This document shows positions 1 to 11,336 of a DNA stretch of 64,000 nt, piece by piece. The stretch covers positions 118,871,704-118,935,703 of the forward strand of contig CM067360.1 of assembly GCA_034401795.1 (NCBI GenBank). The letters run 5' to 3'. Each line of letters begins with the position of its first letter. The first letter of the stretch is position 1. The notes beneath the pieces were generated by a model. The model saw only the letters and a list, made by a program, of their open reading frames with translations, made no database searches and was not told the DNA's origin. Position numbers and translations under genes: made by a program. The stretch comes from Chaetoderma sp. LZ-2023a. Its lineage: Eukaryota; Mollusca; Caudofoveata; Chaetodermatida; Chaetodermatidae.

Positions 1-1155
1 CATGGGCATGGGTAACTGTCGATACACGATCTGGAGGGTAATTCATAATATATCATCTGCAGAGAAAGATACGCGCATTGGCAGGAAGGCAAGTCTTGAA
101 ATGCTTTTGGGATACACAGAGCCAAGTCACGAGGTTTGGTTAATATCGTTGTTGCACATATCAGAAGCTATTCATGCCATTCATTCACATTGACTTTCGA
201 ATATTGGCCGACATACAATACTCCACACTACACACAGGTTCGCCACTGTTTCAGATAGAACCCACGTCTATCAAGCAACGCTCTATTTTCAGTGGGCCAC
301 CCTCGGAGTACTAAGCCACTGGTGGCGGGATAAATTAGTATCATCATAAATGTGATTTGACTGCCATTCAGAAGCTGTGAGAAGAATGCTCAACTGATTA
401 AGTACTGCACTTACCATGTCAGTCATTCGCGTGCATACATGTCAGAATAGCTCGTTTTTTAATTACGTTTCCAACTCCAGATGAAAGTTCCTGATGCATT
501 GATCTTGATATTTATCCTAGAGATAATGTTGGGATATCCAAACACGATTAACTAGTCAACTGGAATTGCGTGCATATCGTTGTAGAATCACAATTGCATG
601 TCAAGTCGCCATAGCAAGACTGGGCAGGAAAATAATTCGGCGATTGTTCCCAAAAACGGCACTAAATGACTGGATATTAGATTAATGCTTGGTACCTTGG
701 TAACCGTTCAGCTCCTTCCGTGAAAACTGAAGCAAACCTAGGATGCTGAAGTAACGCGCAAACACCAATAAGATATGATAGTTATAAGCAACACAGTCTG
801 AGTTGTGGTCAACATGGTGTCCCTCTTAGATTCTGTGCATGCTCTAAGGTGGTATGCTTTCGACGATCAGCTTCCAGCAAGAAGATATTTATCAAAAGGA
901 TTTAATAACAGTTACTGGGAGAGGTCTTGACTGTAATAACTCACATTTGCGGCAGAATTAACTCATCTGAGTTACTGAACACGTGTTAAGTGTGTAAGTA
1001 TTACCATGCAAAGCTGGAATACTATGTATCAACGCGCAGTCAAGATTTAGAACATGATGACAATGTTTTATCATTTGCGTTGCATACGAGATTAGTTAAC
1101 CCTTTGACGCCGATCATTACAGCATCTCAATGGCAGGGCAATGGTACACGTACGC
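1..1155 (+). repeat. MU blocks A and B, copy 1
   Basis: No gene is visible. Positions 237-440 match block A, recognised by GAACCCACGTCTATCAAG and by CATTCAGAAGCTGTGAGAAG; the same words recur near 36.98, 40.5 and 44.35 kb. Positions 680-800 match block B (TTAATGCTTGG..., then CACCAATAAGATATGATAG), which recurs at 9.56, 10.02, 12.6, 24.3, 24.5 and 44.76 kb. Short ORFs here are not shared by the other copies, so they look like chance. Confidence 0.65.
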
Positions 1156-1243
1156 TGTTGAAAATTTTGAAACGCATTGGACCGGATGCTGTTGCTGCCT
1201 TGCGCAGCAACAGGTTCCAGTCGAATTAGTTTCAAAATATCTA
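1156..1243. repeat. HP1 hairpin, diverged copy
   Basis: An imperfect palindrome. The left arm has TGTTG, TTTTGAAACGCATTGGACC and GCTGTTGCTGCC; the right arm has GCAGCAACAG and TCGAATTAGTTTCAAAATAT. It follows the same design as the 91-bp hairpins at 29.1, 31.7, 34.7, 50.4, 55.7 and 57.5 kb, but with arm mismatches, so it is an older copy. Confidence 0.75.
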
Positions 1244-1970
1244 ATATCAAATGTTTACCTTTTGTGTCATTCATAAATCCTCGATCCATTGCTCGATTAA
1301 TAAGTTGATTGATTTTATATGGACACTTATTTAGTAGGCATATTATATTTCCTTTGGTATATGGAAATCGGCATACCGCCATTGCTAATATTATATGCAC
1401 TAGTACTTGTTTTTTTAAATTCTTAGCGTGTGTGGTAAATAAATGTGTCAAGCACAGATAAACACAGGAAGATCTCCCTTCTATATGCGGCAGTGAAATG
1501 TTTTTTTCCGTTACTAAGGACGTGTTGAATGCAATTCTGAAGATCCAGCTATTCGAGCAGCATTAGTACTAATGATAATATAATGATGAAATCCTTGGCG
1601 TAGTGGCTTACGCCTTGTCAATATTATTCTTCACCTTCGTATGAAACGCGAACAATCGAACTGAGATGTGACTTATTCATCAGGGTATGCAGTACACGAG
1701 CATGGCTAATAAGACGGAAATGGTAATGGGAAAATCGTTCTTGATGTTAATATGGGATGTGGTTGTCTGGGATGAGTATATAAATATATACGATACATAA
1801 CTGTTCCTGCATAGGAATTTGTCGGCGGTATCCACCCGGCCCTCTTGCGACAACATGCCTGTTATATAAAACAAATGGCGGTCTTTATATCAGCTGGCCG
1901 GAGCACTACGTGCGTGTTGCAAGCACTCACGCCGAGGGAAACTGATATGTAAACATTTTTAGTTATTCCT
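1244..1970 (+). repeat. MU blocks pre-L1 and L1, copy 1
   Basis: Pre-L1 is recognised by ATTGATTTTATATGGACACT and ATTATATGCACTAGTA. L1 starts near 1490 and contains AATGATAATATAATGATGAA, CGTATGAAACGCGAACAATC, CATCCCATATTAACATC (minus strand) and AACATGCCTGTTATATAAAA. Close relatives lie at 12.96-13.52, 38.88-39.42 and 49.5-50.1 kb. Reading frames are broken differently in the four copies, which argues against a protein product. Confidence 0.7.
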
Positions 1971-2520
1971 AAGCTGTTCTTTATATTGACACTACCGTGG
2001 GGAAATCAATGATGCTGTGAACACGTTGACGAAATACTTCACATGAGATGAATGCAGTAATTCATCAATAAAGTATTTAGATATATTCTGGAAAAGCTCT
2101 TCGTAATAAGTGATCACTATACATACTGTCGTCGCTCCTCCTGTGGACATGAATCAGCAAGCTATTTCGAAAGATAAGATCAAATAGAGGTCAAATTTCA
2201 GATAATTTCAAAATAGTCAACAGAATGCTTATTAAATAGTATTTAAGACCAGCCAGCGAGTTGTGCAATTTGGTGGCCTATTAAGCGTTTACGATATACT
2301 TAGATATGCCATTCGTGACATAATTGATTGTGCCATCAGTCTACGTGTGATTATGACGTTATATAATTAACTGACATATAAATAAAGGCAAATTCCTTGT
2401 CAGAGTCGCATCACCAGTCCACATTACATAACACATCCTCAACAATTATAAGACAAGTTATCAAATATCTCGGCTGTCAACTAGCTCTCCAAGATTAAAC
2501 TTTTCAGCAGACTGTCCAAC
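1971..2520 (+). repeat. MU L1 tail and E block, copy 1
   Basis: The L1 tail includes AGTATTTAGATAT, GTGGACATGAATCAGCA and TTTCGAAAGAT, shared with 13.63-13.75 and 39.54-39.65 kb. From about 2225 it becomes an E block (TGCTTATTAAATAG, then CTATTAAGCGTTTACGATA and CATTCGTGACATAATTGATT), the right flank usually found after HP1. The hairpin itself is lost here apart from TAATTTCAAAATAGTCAACA. Confidence 0.6.
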
Positions 2521-3325
2521 CAATTTAAGTTATGTTATGGATCGCGCTCCTCTGTTTATTTCCAGGGTAACGGGCTGACGTTTGGTAGCGAATAGAATAA
2601 CGGAATTTAAAATGGCACGCATTTCTAAGCTTCGTAAGCAATACTTGTTGCCGTACATGCCCAATAACGCATTCAGCCAGATCATATATCCTCTTAATGC
2701 CCATCCACACATGAAACGTTTTCGGACATTTATCTCTGCTGACACTATTCCCACATGCGATTAACATATAGCATCCAAAGGCACCTAACTATTCTAGGCA
2801 ATTACTCCGTACACGTGAGTAGAATAGCAATACCATTGCAGACAACAATGTGGTCGTTTTATGCCCAGTGCTGAACCGGCCGATCATCTGCGGAGGCACC
2901 AACTGCCATACGCATATTACATTTATACCTGGTTGCAGCGCTTCCGTTCCCTTGGGGAGGGGTGGGGACCTGCAACGAGCCGTAGGTGATGAATGTTAAT
3001 GTCATTAGAACCATGTATGTCATAATAACCATTATTATGTATGATACGTGTAATCAGTGTACACTTAGTTGCAGTAGCCAACGCTACCGTATTAGATGCC
3101 CTACTATTGTTTAAGTTTCTCTTTAGACAGCCGAATCGTGCTCTCCTCAGTGTACTGATGTGCTGACCATATATGTATTTCGCTATATATTAGTTGATAA
3201 AACAAACTCACCTGTCATCAATCGTGCCCATGTGTGCCAGTGTAATGCATCACTAACGATATCGCGGCAATTCGATTATACACAAAACTATCGTAGATAT
3301 TGGCCTTTTCTGACACACACTTTAA
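2521..3325 (+). repeat. MU block L2, copy 1, with unassigned spacer
   Basis: Positions 2525-2720 share TTTCTAAGCTTCGTAAGCAA and TTGTTGCCGTACATGCCC with 13.80-13.97 and 27.20-27.34 kb. Positions 2720-3325 hold weakly matching sequence, including TTAGTAGAATAGCAAT-type words also seen near 14.08 and 26.3 kb. I see no gene. Confidence 0.55.
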
Positions 3326-4379
3326 GTTAAACCTTGGGTCCTCGACAACTATTATCTCATTTTCTTAGGGACGGAGATCCGGATGCTGTAAACACCGTTC
3401 AGGGGAAATCCCAAATAGAGACGCAGGAATATACTAATGATCAAGCACTCGTGTATCAGGATACACCACTACAGCACGAGCTTAATCAGAAAGAACCATA
3501 CATACATGGGTGTATTCTTTATCAACATTTTATTCCTGAATACTCTGGCATTCATGTTAATACAAACTTGCTAGAGAGCGATTGAAGGTAATAGTTACTG
3601 TTACTATATCTATTTCATTTCACCAAGAATGCCATCCCGCCCAACATGTCATACAGGCATGGTAGATAAGCTGCTACAACAGCTTCTGATTTAGGCGGTC
3701 AACACACCAAGTCAGTAACCGCTAATGCCACCAGTAAGTCAAAGGTAGTGACTGAGACCATGCATTAAATACATATGAAATGCCAACAACTGGAGAGACG
3801 CTAGCACATTTTCCTTTCAACATGAAACTATCCATTCCTCATGTTATATTCAGTTATTCGATGTTGATTTAGGTTTCTGGTACCAACCATGTATGACTGA
3901 GTTCTACATCACGTGCATATATGTTACTGATAAACACGGTATGCACCTATAGACCCATTAGCTGGAATACCAGATCCAAGTTCGATTCAGCATCAGAAGA
4001 TAGGATAAGACATGGCGTCGTATCTTAAAATGCATGTCTTCATTTTAATACGTTTCGAGCTACGCTGAGTCATCCTAGAAAATCAGTCGGTGCGCAGCAA
4101 GCATTAGCTGTATTGCACAACTGCATATGAATCCGTCCTGTATAGCAATGTTCGAGGCACAAACATTCTTACCATATAAGTAGCTATCTAAGTGTGCCAG
4201 TTTTAACCGCTTGCCCCAACAATGGCAACATACGAAAAAACTAAATGCCTGTTGAAATATGGAACAGCGTACCTATATAGTTACCTTGGAATTGGAAATC
4301 TGGAATTCAGCGAGCTTAGGTGTTACAATAATAAAGTGTAAGTGTAGCCATATGTAATATATCGCGATTATTAAACGTC
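3326..4379 (+). repeat. MU block L3, copy 1, with unassigned spacer
   Basis: Positions 3365-3490 (GACGGAGATCCGGATGCTGT, CGTGTATCAGG) match 14.54-14.69 and 27.62-27.74 kb, and 3620-3780 matches 27.77-27.92 kb (CACCAAGAATGC, GGTAGATAAGCTGC). Positions 3800-4379 hold no feature I can support. The 83-codon ORF over 3334-3585 has stops at equivalent points in the related copies. Confidence 0.55.
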
Positions 4380-4835
4380 TAACTGCTCACATGTTAGTCC
4401 GATTCGTCAATAAGAAATAAGCTAACTAAACTGATCCAATAGTGGTCTAATTATCTCTACTGATGAACACAAACGAAACCTATCTTAACAGTGGAGGAGA
4501 CAGCCGTGTCTCTAACATTATCACATTTCAGCTCCTACAGTAACCCAATTATCATGACGTATCATGTCTATAATAAAAATAAACATTTAGGAGTACATAC
4601 TTAAAGCGACTTGACCACCGCCGGGCTTCTCCGTCGCTCCGCTTAGTGTAATTACCAATTAGCAACATGACAGGGATGCATGCACATCGGACGTGTGAGA
4701 AATTACAACCAAGTAGGTGACGGTAACTCTGACCACATAGCGCCATCATACCCAGAAATAACTCACACTTTTACAATATAAAACAAATATACAGCTCTAA
4801 TTTGTAAGCATATAATGTCAGCTGGTTTCGTATTG
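4380..4835 (+). repeat. MU block L4, copy 1
   Basis: Positions 4385-4560 share ACATGTTAGTC, GAGACAGCCGTGTCTCTAAC and ATTTCAGCTC with 14.89-15.06 kb. In both places the block is followed within 150-300 bp by a CATC microsatellite, which supports a common unit order. Confidence 0.65.
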
Positions 4836-4880
4836 ATCCATCCATCCATCCATCCATCTATCCATCCATCCATCCACCTA
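4836..4880. repeat. (CATC)n microsatellite
   Basis: About eleven CATC units with single-base variants (CTATC, CACC). It sits at the same place after block L4 as the CATC/CCGT tract at 15.25 kb. Confidence 0.95.
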
Positions 4881-4885
4881 ACCAC

Positions 4886-4954
4886 TCACACACAGGCACA
4901 CGCACGCACGCACGCACGCACGCGGGCAGGCACGCACGCACGCACGCGCGCATG

Positions 4955-5006
<52 letters not shown>

Positions 5007-5040
5007 CACGCACGCACGCACGCACGTACGCCCTTACGTA

Positions 5041-5132
<92 letters not shown>

Positions 5133-5162
5133 TGCACGAACGAACGCACGCACGCACGCACA
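4886..5162. repeat. (GCAC)n / (GCAG)n microsatellite
   Basis: A compound tetranucleotide array: GCAC units, a pure GCAG block at 4952-5006, then a long GCAC block to about 5131 with an ACGTACGCCCTTACGTACG interruption near 5025-5043. None of the frames contains a stop, which creates ORFs of 100-221 codons on both strands; these are low-complexity artefacts. Confidence 0.95.
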
Positions 5163-5480
5163 ACCACGCAGCCGCAGAGCAAATACAAGCACCTAAACAC
5201 ACAGCCACCCACCCACCAATCCACCAACCCACCCACACACACACAACTCACTGAGCTACCCACCAACCAATCCACCTACGCACGCCCATCCACCCGCCCT
5301 CCCACCTGCCCGAACGCCTGCTTGGGGGCCCGCCCGTCCGTCCGACTGTACATCCGACAATCCGTCCATCGGACTCCATCCCTCCGTTCGTCTCAAAATC
5401 TGTCTATCCATCCATCAATCAACCAATCAACCAATACACCCACCCACGCCACCCAGCTACCCAGACATCCAATCAGTTGA
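5163..5480. repeat. Degenerate four-base-periodic tract (CACC, CATC, CCGT)
   Basis: Decayed tetranucleotide sequence keeping four-base phase (CCACC, CATCC, GTCCG words). It joins the GCAC array to the GGTC-type array downstream. No gene. Confidence 0.8.
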
Positions 5481-5496
5481 TCCGTGGGTCCTGTGG

Positions 5497-5700
5497 TTGC
5501 TGGATTCGGCAGTCGGTCTCTCAGGCAGGCAAGTCAATCGATCAAATGACTATCCAGTTCAGCAATCCGTGGGTCCATCACTCAGTTGGCCCACTGGCCA
5601 GTTGACCGCTCAGTTGGTCGTGCAGTTGGTCGATCAGTTGGTCGATCACTTGGTCAATCCGTCTGCCGGTCAGTCCGCCAGTCGGGCAGATTATTCGGCT
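5497..5700 (+). repeat. GGTC-type degenerate tetranucleotide array, copy 1
   Basis: Phase-locked NGTC/GATC/GGTN tetramers (CAGTTGGTCGATCAGTTGGT type). Equivalent arrays lie at 11.26, 35.57, 39.69, 42.79 and 46.85 kb, each directly before block G. The open frame over it is periodic low-complexity sequence. Confidence 0.85.
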
Positions 5701-6440
5701 GCTATGTTTGCCATCAAATTGGTCCGTCATTCAGTCCATCATATATCTAACTATGCAACCACCCTATGCACATGCACATAAGAAAATCTACTTACAATAG
5801 CGAATAATAATGTTTTCCTGACATCCTTATCCGACAAATATATTGCTTCAATTATTAATCCTTTTTTCGAGCAAACTAACAAATAACATGCATTAAGAAG
5901 GGCTACATCAATACTTACAGCCGTGTTTATGATAACTATCTTTCCCGCGTATGAGTGCCAATGCTGCGGTATATTTGCAGCCACTGCACCACAACTTTAC
6001 ACGCATCCCTCCCCATTGATTTGTGCGCCATGATTTAATATGGAGAGGATATTACTAGAGTATTCAATACCACGTATGGCGCTACAAATATGTGTGTAAC
6101 CAAAATTCAAGTTGGTTTATCCAAATCACGTTGCTATTATGTGTTTCCTCTCCTCTATTAGATACGCTGTTCTAGGTATCACCACTCGTGCAGATATGAA
6201 GCAACGCTCTGTGAATTCATGTTCACTTAACCTTGTCTACGTCTTCTAAGCCATTGTAGGCGACTGGTCACAGCCTATATTAGTGAGATCGTAAATGTAC
6301 GTTAACTTGGCAACCATTCAGATGCTGTGAGAAGAATAGTCAACTGATAACGTGTTGCGGCCATGATGACGCATATTGTCTGACTAGTACAGGGCCAAAA
6401 ATGGGCCAATATTGCCCGGTAGTGGCCCAATATCATCCCT
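5701..6440 (+). repeat. MU blocks G and A, copy 1
   Basis: Positions 5745-6000 share ATCTAACTATGCA, ACATTATCGAAT-type and TTCGAGCAAACTAACA words with the other G blocks. Positions 6000-6440 align almost collinearly with 40.25-40.76 kb (GCCAATGCTGCGGTATATTT, ATCCAAATCACGTTGCTATT, GCTGTGAGAAGAATAGTCAA, and a GGCCAATATTGCCC-like end). No gene. Confidence 0.7.
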
Positions 6441-6789
6441 TTTACATTAGACCTGGTGTAAAATACTTTCAAAAGTATCTAAATTCAAATGCAAATACCT
6501 CACATTGGTTCAAATGCAAATGCAAGTGCAAATATTTCAGCTTTGTTGAAATGCAAGTGCAAATGCAAATACTTTTCTAAAAGTATTTCAAATACTTTCA
6601 AATGCTTTTCAGTATACTAGCCATATCAGATATAACTCTCATGATTGCGGGGAGGAAATGGGTTAAACAGTTGTACACTGTATTATAACATGTACCAGAC
6701 AGCAGCATCATTCAGTTAAATTTACTTTTAACTGTGAAAAAGTTACATATAACCATATAGAGTCAAACTTATATTAACAGACCATCCAA

Positions 6790-6960
6790 AGGAGAATAGA
6801 GGTTCTCAATTACACCTTTAACACCAACCTTCTGAACCACTATAATGACTATCTCGGTAACAGAGCCAGTAATTCAAAGAAATATCTTCAATTGGTCTGC
6901 AAATGAACATTTTCTATGGTAAAATGTAAAATTTCTTGAACAACTTTTAGGGTTAGAGTT
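6790..6960 (+). repeat. M3 palindromic element, diverged copy
   Basis: Contains ATGACTATCTCGGTAACAGA followed by GCCAGTAATTC, then TTGGTCTGCAAATGAACATT and TTTCTTGAACAAC. The same order (ACTGGCTC core, then CTGCAAATGNACATTTTCT) occurs at 49.26, 51.2, 54.47 and 58.69 kb. Confidence 0.55.
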
Positions 6961-7861
6961 ACTGCATGATCTCGTATTACGTAGAGGGTCAAATGTATTA
7001 CTTTTAAATTGTATTTGCAAATTGAAGCCAGTGGTCTATGCACACGCTAGCTCTCTTATTGGCGCATCTGAGGGATTACTGTGAATGATGTAACAGGAAT
7101 TCAGCCCTAGCTCAGAAGAAACATCGTATTTTGTATGAGGTACACGTGGAACAGTGTCTGTTTTAGTGAAAGTAAACCCTCCTATTCAGTTTCTAGGTGT
7201 CTTTATATTGTTCTTCATAAGTTTCTTCCAGTTATCTGGTGACATTTTAAACTATGCCCATCATATTCTTTTCTCATATTTTGAAAAGTTACCCAACTTA
7301 GGCTCACTCCCGGCAAATTGTTTTCAAAATATCTAACAGAAGGGACCTTAAGGCAGGTGATCCCTTAGGATAGGGCAGTCGTTGACAATTTTGAAAAACA
7401 GGTAGTCAATACAGCAGATTTGGCTGCACCTTATTCATTACGGTAATACATATCTTAGCAGTGGGCGTTTTATATAAAGTATACCCATTCTTTGAGCTAA
7501 GATTGTTTTAGTTTGAACAGTATTGCTCTGAAGGCAATTTCTAATTAGGAATAAATACCTTCCAGTCAACTTGTGTTCAAAGGGGCATTCCTTATGATAC
7601 ATTTTCTACATTGTTGACCGATTTTTTTCCATTAAATGGTTACATACTGATTTGTATAGTTTAAATCCACAATCCCCTTTTATTGCTATGATAAGTCCTA
7701 TGCCATTCATTCACCTATTCTATTCAGGTTACCACACATACCCATGCCACTTCTAATCACGCATTCCCTCACTGACTATACTCACATTATTCCACCTATA
7801 CTTGGCCTTCTCTTATATTGTATTGCATTATAAAAGTTTGTTTAACTCATTTAATGAACAC

Positions 7862-7953
7862 GTTAGTTATTTTGAAAGTAATGTGTCTGGAGGCTGTTGC
7901 TTCCCAAGATAGCAACGCCTTCCATTCAAATTACTTTCAAAATATTCAACAGC
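7862..7953. repeat. HP1 hairpin with paired arm changes
   Basis: The left arm reads TTTTGAAAGTAATGTGTCTGG; the right arm reads CCATTCAAATTACTTTCAAAA and TATTCAAC. Relative to the common GAAACTAAT/ATTAGTTTC stem, both arms carry the complementary change GAAAGTAAT/ATTACTTTC, so pairing is kept. Confidence 0.7.
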
Positions 7954-8213
7954 TATTCAACAGTATGGTTACATTCAGATTGTGTTAAAACCAGTGTCAT
8001 CATTGAAAGGGTTAAATAAACTATACATTTTCTAGTAGTTAAAATTATGCTACTTTGATAATTATTTGACAGAAAGTAAGTTCTCCCACAGGAACCAATA
8101 CAGTTCAATTGTTGTCAAATGTATATTCTTTATAAGAAATTCATTTTATTGGCCCTTTCATGGATGGAATACTTTAAATCACAGTTTCAAAGTAACCACA
8201 CAGAAAAGCAGTT

Positions 8214-8303
8214 GACTAATTTGAAAATAACTTTACTGGAATATCTGACTACCTTAAGCAGCAGCAGCTTATAAATAAATTAGTTTCAAATTATTCAACA
8301 TAA
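8214..8303. repeat. HP1 hairpin, strongly diverged
   Basis: Left: TTGACTAATTTGAAAATAAC. Right: AAATTAGTTTCAAATTATTC, with AGCAGCAGC near the centre. The design is recognisable but the arms pair poorly. Confidence 0.55.
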
Positions 8304-8562
8304 TATTTGCTAGCTCATGAACAATTAGTAGCACCATTGGAAAGCTACGAGCTGTTTAAATCTATGCACCCGCGCCTGTAGTGTACTTTTATTGCGTTAA
8401 TACCATCCTGATGTTTTCTATTCATTCTCCCACAAACACCTGGTCACTTTTGATCACACACATGTATATATGCTCAAGTACTCCATACAATTATTTGGCC
8501 CTAGAGGCAGCCAGTTCTGTGCATATACCTGCCACAAGCCTTTATGATGTAGGACAATTTCC

Positions 8563-8640
8563 GATGAATAGTTTGAAACTAATTTGCATGCTAGTTGTTG
8601 CTGCCTAAAGCAGCACTGGCTTCCTGTCAAATTGTCCTCA
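8563..8640. repeat. HP1 hairpin, partial
   Basis: AATAGTTTGAAACTAATTTG and GTTGTTGCTGCCTAAAGCAGC give the left arm and loop. The right arm (CTGTCAAATTGTCCTCATGA) is decayed and looks more like the HP2 type. Confidence 0.5.
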
Positions 8641-9310
8641 TGATACGTTTTCTGCTTGGTTTGATTCTAGACATGTGTAATGCTTAGTGTGAATGAACAT
8701 CGCATATTCCCAAATTAATCTATTACATCCCAAATTCAGTATATGAAAACGTCATATAGAATAATTAACCATTTATTTTAAAGATTGCATTTAATATTGT
8801 TTGTTCTGAGTATTATTTCACAAACTGGCACGCATATTATAGCTATTATGCCAACCCTTATCGCATTAATGGCGACTGTAATTGATACATGGTAAGTAGA
8901 AGAATGCTTGGTGTACATTTGACAATACTTCTATTAAATATGTTGCTGTCACATTAGATCCCAACAGTTTACATCAATTTTGTTTTCAGAATGTATACCA
9001 GTTAACATGTGGAATTGTCTTTGGGAAGCTGATATGTCAGTGGCCAAACGGGTTACAGGACCACACGGCAGATATAAATTATGTGTGATTAAATACGTGT
9101 TGGGAATATTTTTAATCCACTTTGCAATTATTTGAACAGTATTTGAAAAAGCAGTTAAAAACTATTTGAAATTTCATATACTTTAACAAAAGTATTTAAA
9201 TGCAAATGCAAATAGTTGTGATTTGCAATCTTCAAATGCAAATGTAAATGCAAATACCGGAGAAAGGGTATTTAAATGCATTTAAATGCAAATGCATTTA
9301 CATTTGACCC

Positions 9311-10405
9311 CATGTCTGTTTAACAGAAATCGTACCGTTTATATCGCTCGCATGATCCGGCAGTATCTTGAATGAAATGTATGTATCAATTTGAAAAGCA
9401 TTCTAGTACTGATATATGTCGCATTTATTAGCTTGACAAACCACATGTGACTAATTATTCAAGTGCGTTTGCCTGCTGATTAGAAGAGAATAACACCAAT
9501 CACAAGTGTGAGTGTCATGGTGAAACAGGACCGAGAGATCTTCAACTAATGATCGGCTATTAGGTTAATGCTTGTTGCCGCTTTAATGGCTTAATTCCTT
9601 GAGACAGAATGGAAACAAACATGGAATGATGAATGTTCTACTATAGAGAAACAAGTAAATGATACAAAACACCTACAACTTGTTATATGTAATCAACAAA
9701 ATGCAAAATTATAGCTAGCATTACGCCCTTCTTATGCTGACTGTAAGTTTTACTGCAGCGTGTATATAGCAAAACATGTTCTGAAGATGATTCGAGTGTA
9801 TTCGAAATTGTATTATATGAAAGAAGATACGAAAGCCAGTTGTTAGGAAGCAACGCCAGTCAATAACAAGTAATGGTCATAGGGTATCATACTAACTGGA
9901 TCTTAATTACCAGGCATTACGTAATTTGATAGAGTTAAAACACTATTTGCCTATTCTCTGTATTTCTGCCCATTGTAAAGTACAAAGTGTTCTGGCCGTG
10001 TATATGCACTACAATTAATGCTTGGCTATTAGATTAGCGCGCCATGCCGTAGGGAAAACGAAGTCCTTGCATTGAGCATTGCAGCAGAGTTGGAATGATG
10101 AATGCTCTCCTTTGGCGAAAGAAATAAATCACACACGGACACTAACATCAATGAAACATACTAGCTGCAAGCAGCCAATGCTGAGTTGTAGATAACAGCA
10201 TGCTCTTTAGAACCGTGCATATGCTACGGTGGCATGCATGCCAGAATCAATGAGCAGCTATCACAAGAAAGTACCCCCTGATTACTAGGCGTAGAGGGTT
10301 GTCGTAGAGAGATAACTACCCTCCCAATGTTTTCCTCTCCCATAGGCAATTCCCACAGCGCTCACATAGGTTTTGGCTCAACCCATAGTTAACCCTACCC
10401 CCCAA
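9311..10405 (+). repeat. Unassigned sequence, then two successive MU B blocks
   Basis: I see nothing specific in 9311-9550. Positions 9555-9700 and 10020-10200 are two B blocks (TTAATGCTTG, GGAATGATGAATG, AAATGATACA or AAATCACACA, then CAACTTGTTATATG- or CATACTAGCTGCAAG-type ends). A similar pair occurs at 24.29 and 24.48 kb, so the doubling may predate MU duplication. Confidence 0.6.
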
Positions 10406-10775
10406 ACAACGTTCTTACACTCATGTGAATTACCAGCGGTGGATTAATTTGATACAGTTTAAACAATATCGGTGCATTATATTTCTTCCAGCTCAACACC
10501 TCTCTTTCATATTATCATATTAATGGATCTCAGATGTTGCCACCAGGTGATACAATATATTATCACCACATTTTCAAGAATGGCATGTATACGTGCATAC
10601 TCATGGGTATATATTCTGATCCTGGATTATGACCATCACGAGCAGTCAAATGGTGCCCAAATATGCTCCAGTTGAATATGCGTTTAAGGTTCAAGTCTAC
10701 ATTCGTGGATAGTGGCTCTTCATTCAGCTGGTAAAAACAATATCAATTTGAGTAAATTTACAAAAGTAGTCCTGT
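10406..10775 (+). repeat. MU block C, copy 1
   Basis: Shares ATATTATCACCACATTTTCA-like, TATATTCTGATCCTGGATTA, GACCATCACGAGCAGTCA and TGGATAGTGGCTCTTCATTC with 24.8-25.1, 28.0-28.29 and 45.56-45.69 kb. The 67-codon ORF inside is not conserved among the copies. Confidence 0.7.
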
Positions 10776-11190
10776 CTTGAGTTGCAAATCGCCATTTACG
10801 TATACATACGGTGGCCATTATAGTCTCAATGCTATACGTCGAATGGATGCATGCCCCGATCATTGGCCCGCCCATCTCTAGCTAAGATCCAACCACGCTT
10901 TGACCGAGTTAATCCCGTCAGAACCCTGCACTCACTGAATCTTAATTTTCTGAAATCTATACAGTTAAGCTGTTGAATATATTGAAACTAATTTAAGGCT
11001 GCTGCCGATTGCAGGTAAATTAGTTTCAAAATCGTCAGCATAATGTGTATTAAATAGGAAATACACACATGTCATGCAACTTGACGGACTATTAAGAGTT
11101 CATGCTGGGCTTAATTACGTCACTCATGACATAATTTATTATGGCTTAAGCCTACGTGTGACGTTGCTGATAATGACGTCAGGTGATTGA
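10776..11190 (+). repeat. MU D/E block with HP1 and TGACGTCA
   Basis: The D part has GCCCGCCCATCTCTAGCTAA and TCACTGAATCTTAATTTTC. HP1 follows at 10971-11040, shortened to 70 bp. The E part then carries CTATTAAGAGTTCATG, ATTACGTCACTCATGACATA and an exact TGACGTCA at 11174. This is the ancestral context of E1 inside MU. Confidence 0.75.
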
Positions 11191-11254
11191 GTGCGAGACG
11201 GGTTTGAGGCACGGTTGATAGACGAGGCATTAAGCGGTTGAGTGTAAATATCGA

Positions 11255-11336
11255 TCTGTCGGTCTGTTGGTCGGTCGGTCGGTCAGACAGTCAGACGGCC
11301 GGACGGACGGTCGGTCGCTTGGTTGGTCGGTCAGTC
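11255..11336 (+). repeat. GGTC-type array, copy 2
   Basis: GGTCGGTCGGTCGGTCAGAC and related tetramers. It is followed immediately by CAGTCATAGCGATGAATACA, the same exit sequence as the arrays at 35.8, 43.1 and 47.2 kb. Confidence 0.9.

Larger units (their letters stand above)
6455..9310. mobile_element. AT-rich island bounded by ATGCAAAT-rich ends
   Basis: Collinearity with the 40.7-kb copy stops near 6450 and an unrelated, AT-rich 2.85-kb segment begins. Both ends are built of ATGCAAAT words: 6489, 6514 and 6563 on the left; 9200, 9206, 9236, 9248 and 9286 on the right. They also carry AAAGTATTT / AAATACTTT motifs. Inside are diverged HP1 hairpins and an M3 core, but no transposase-like ORF (the longest is 75 codons). 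It may be a non-autonomous element or an older chromosomal segment; the low-complexity ends prevent a firm call. Confidence 0.4.

Noticed and set aside
4815-5480. 221-codon plus ORF and 128-129-codon minus ORFs rich in RTHA or VRAC
   Set aside because: Microsatellite GCAC/GCAG/CATC read in frames without stops; no non-repetitive domain.
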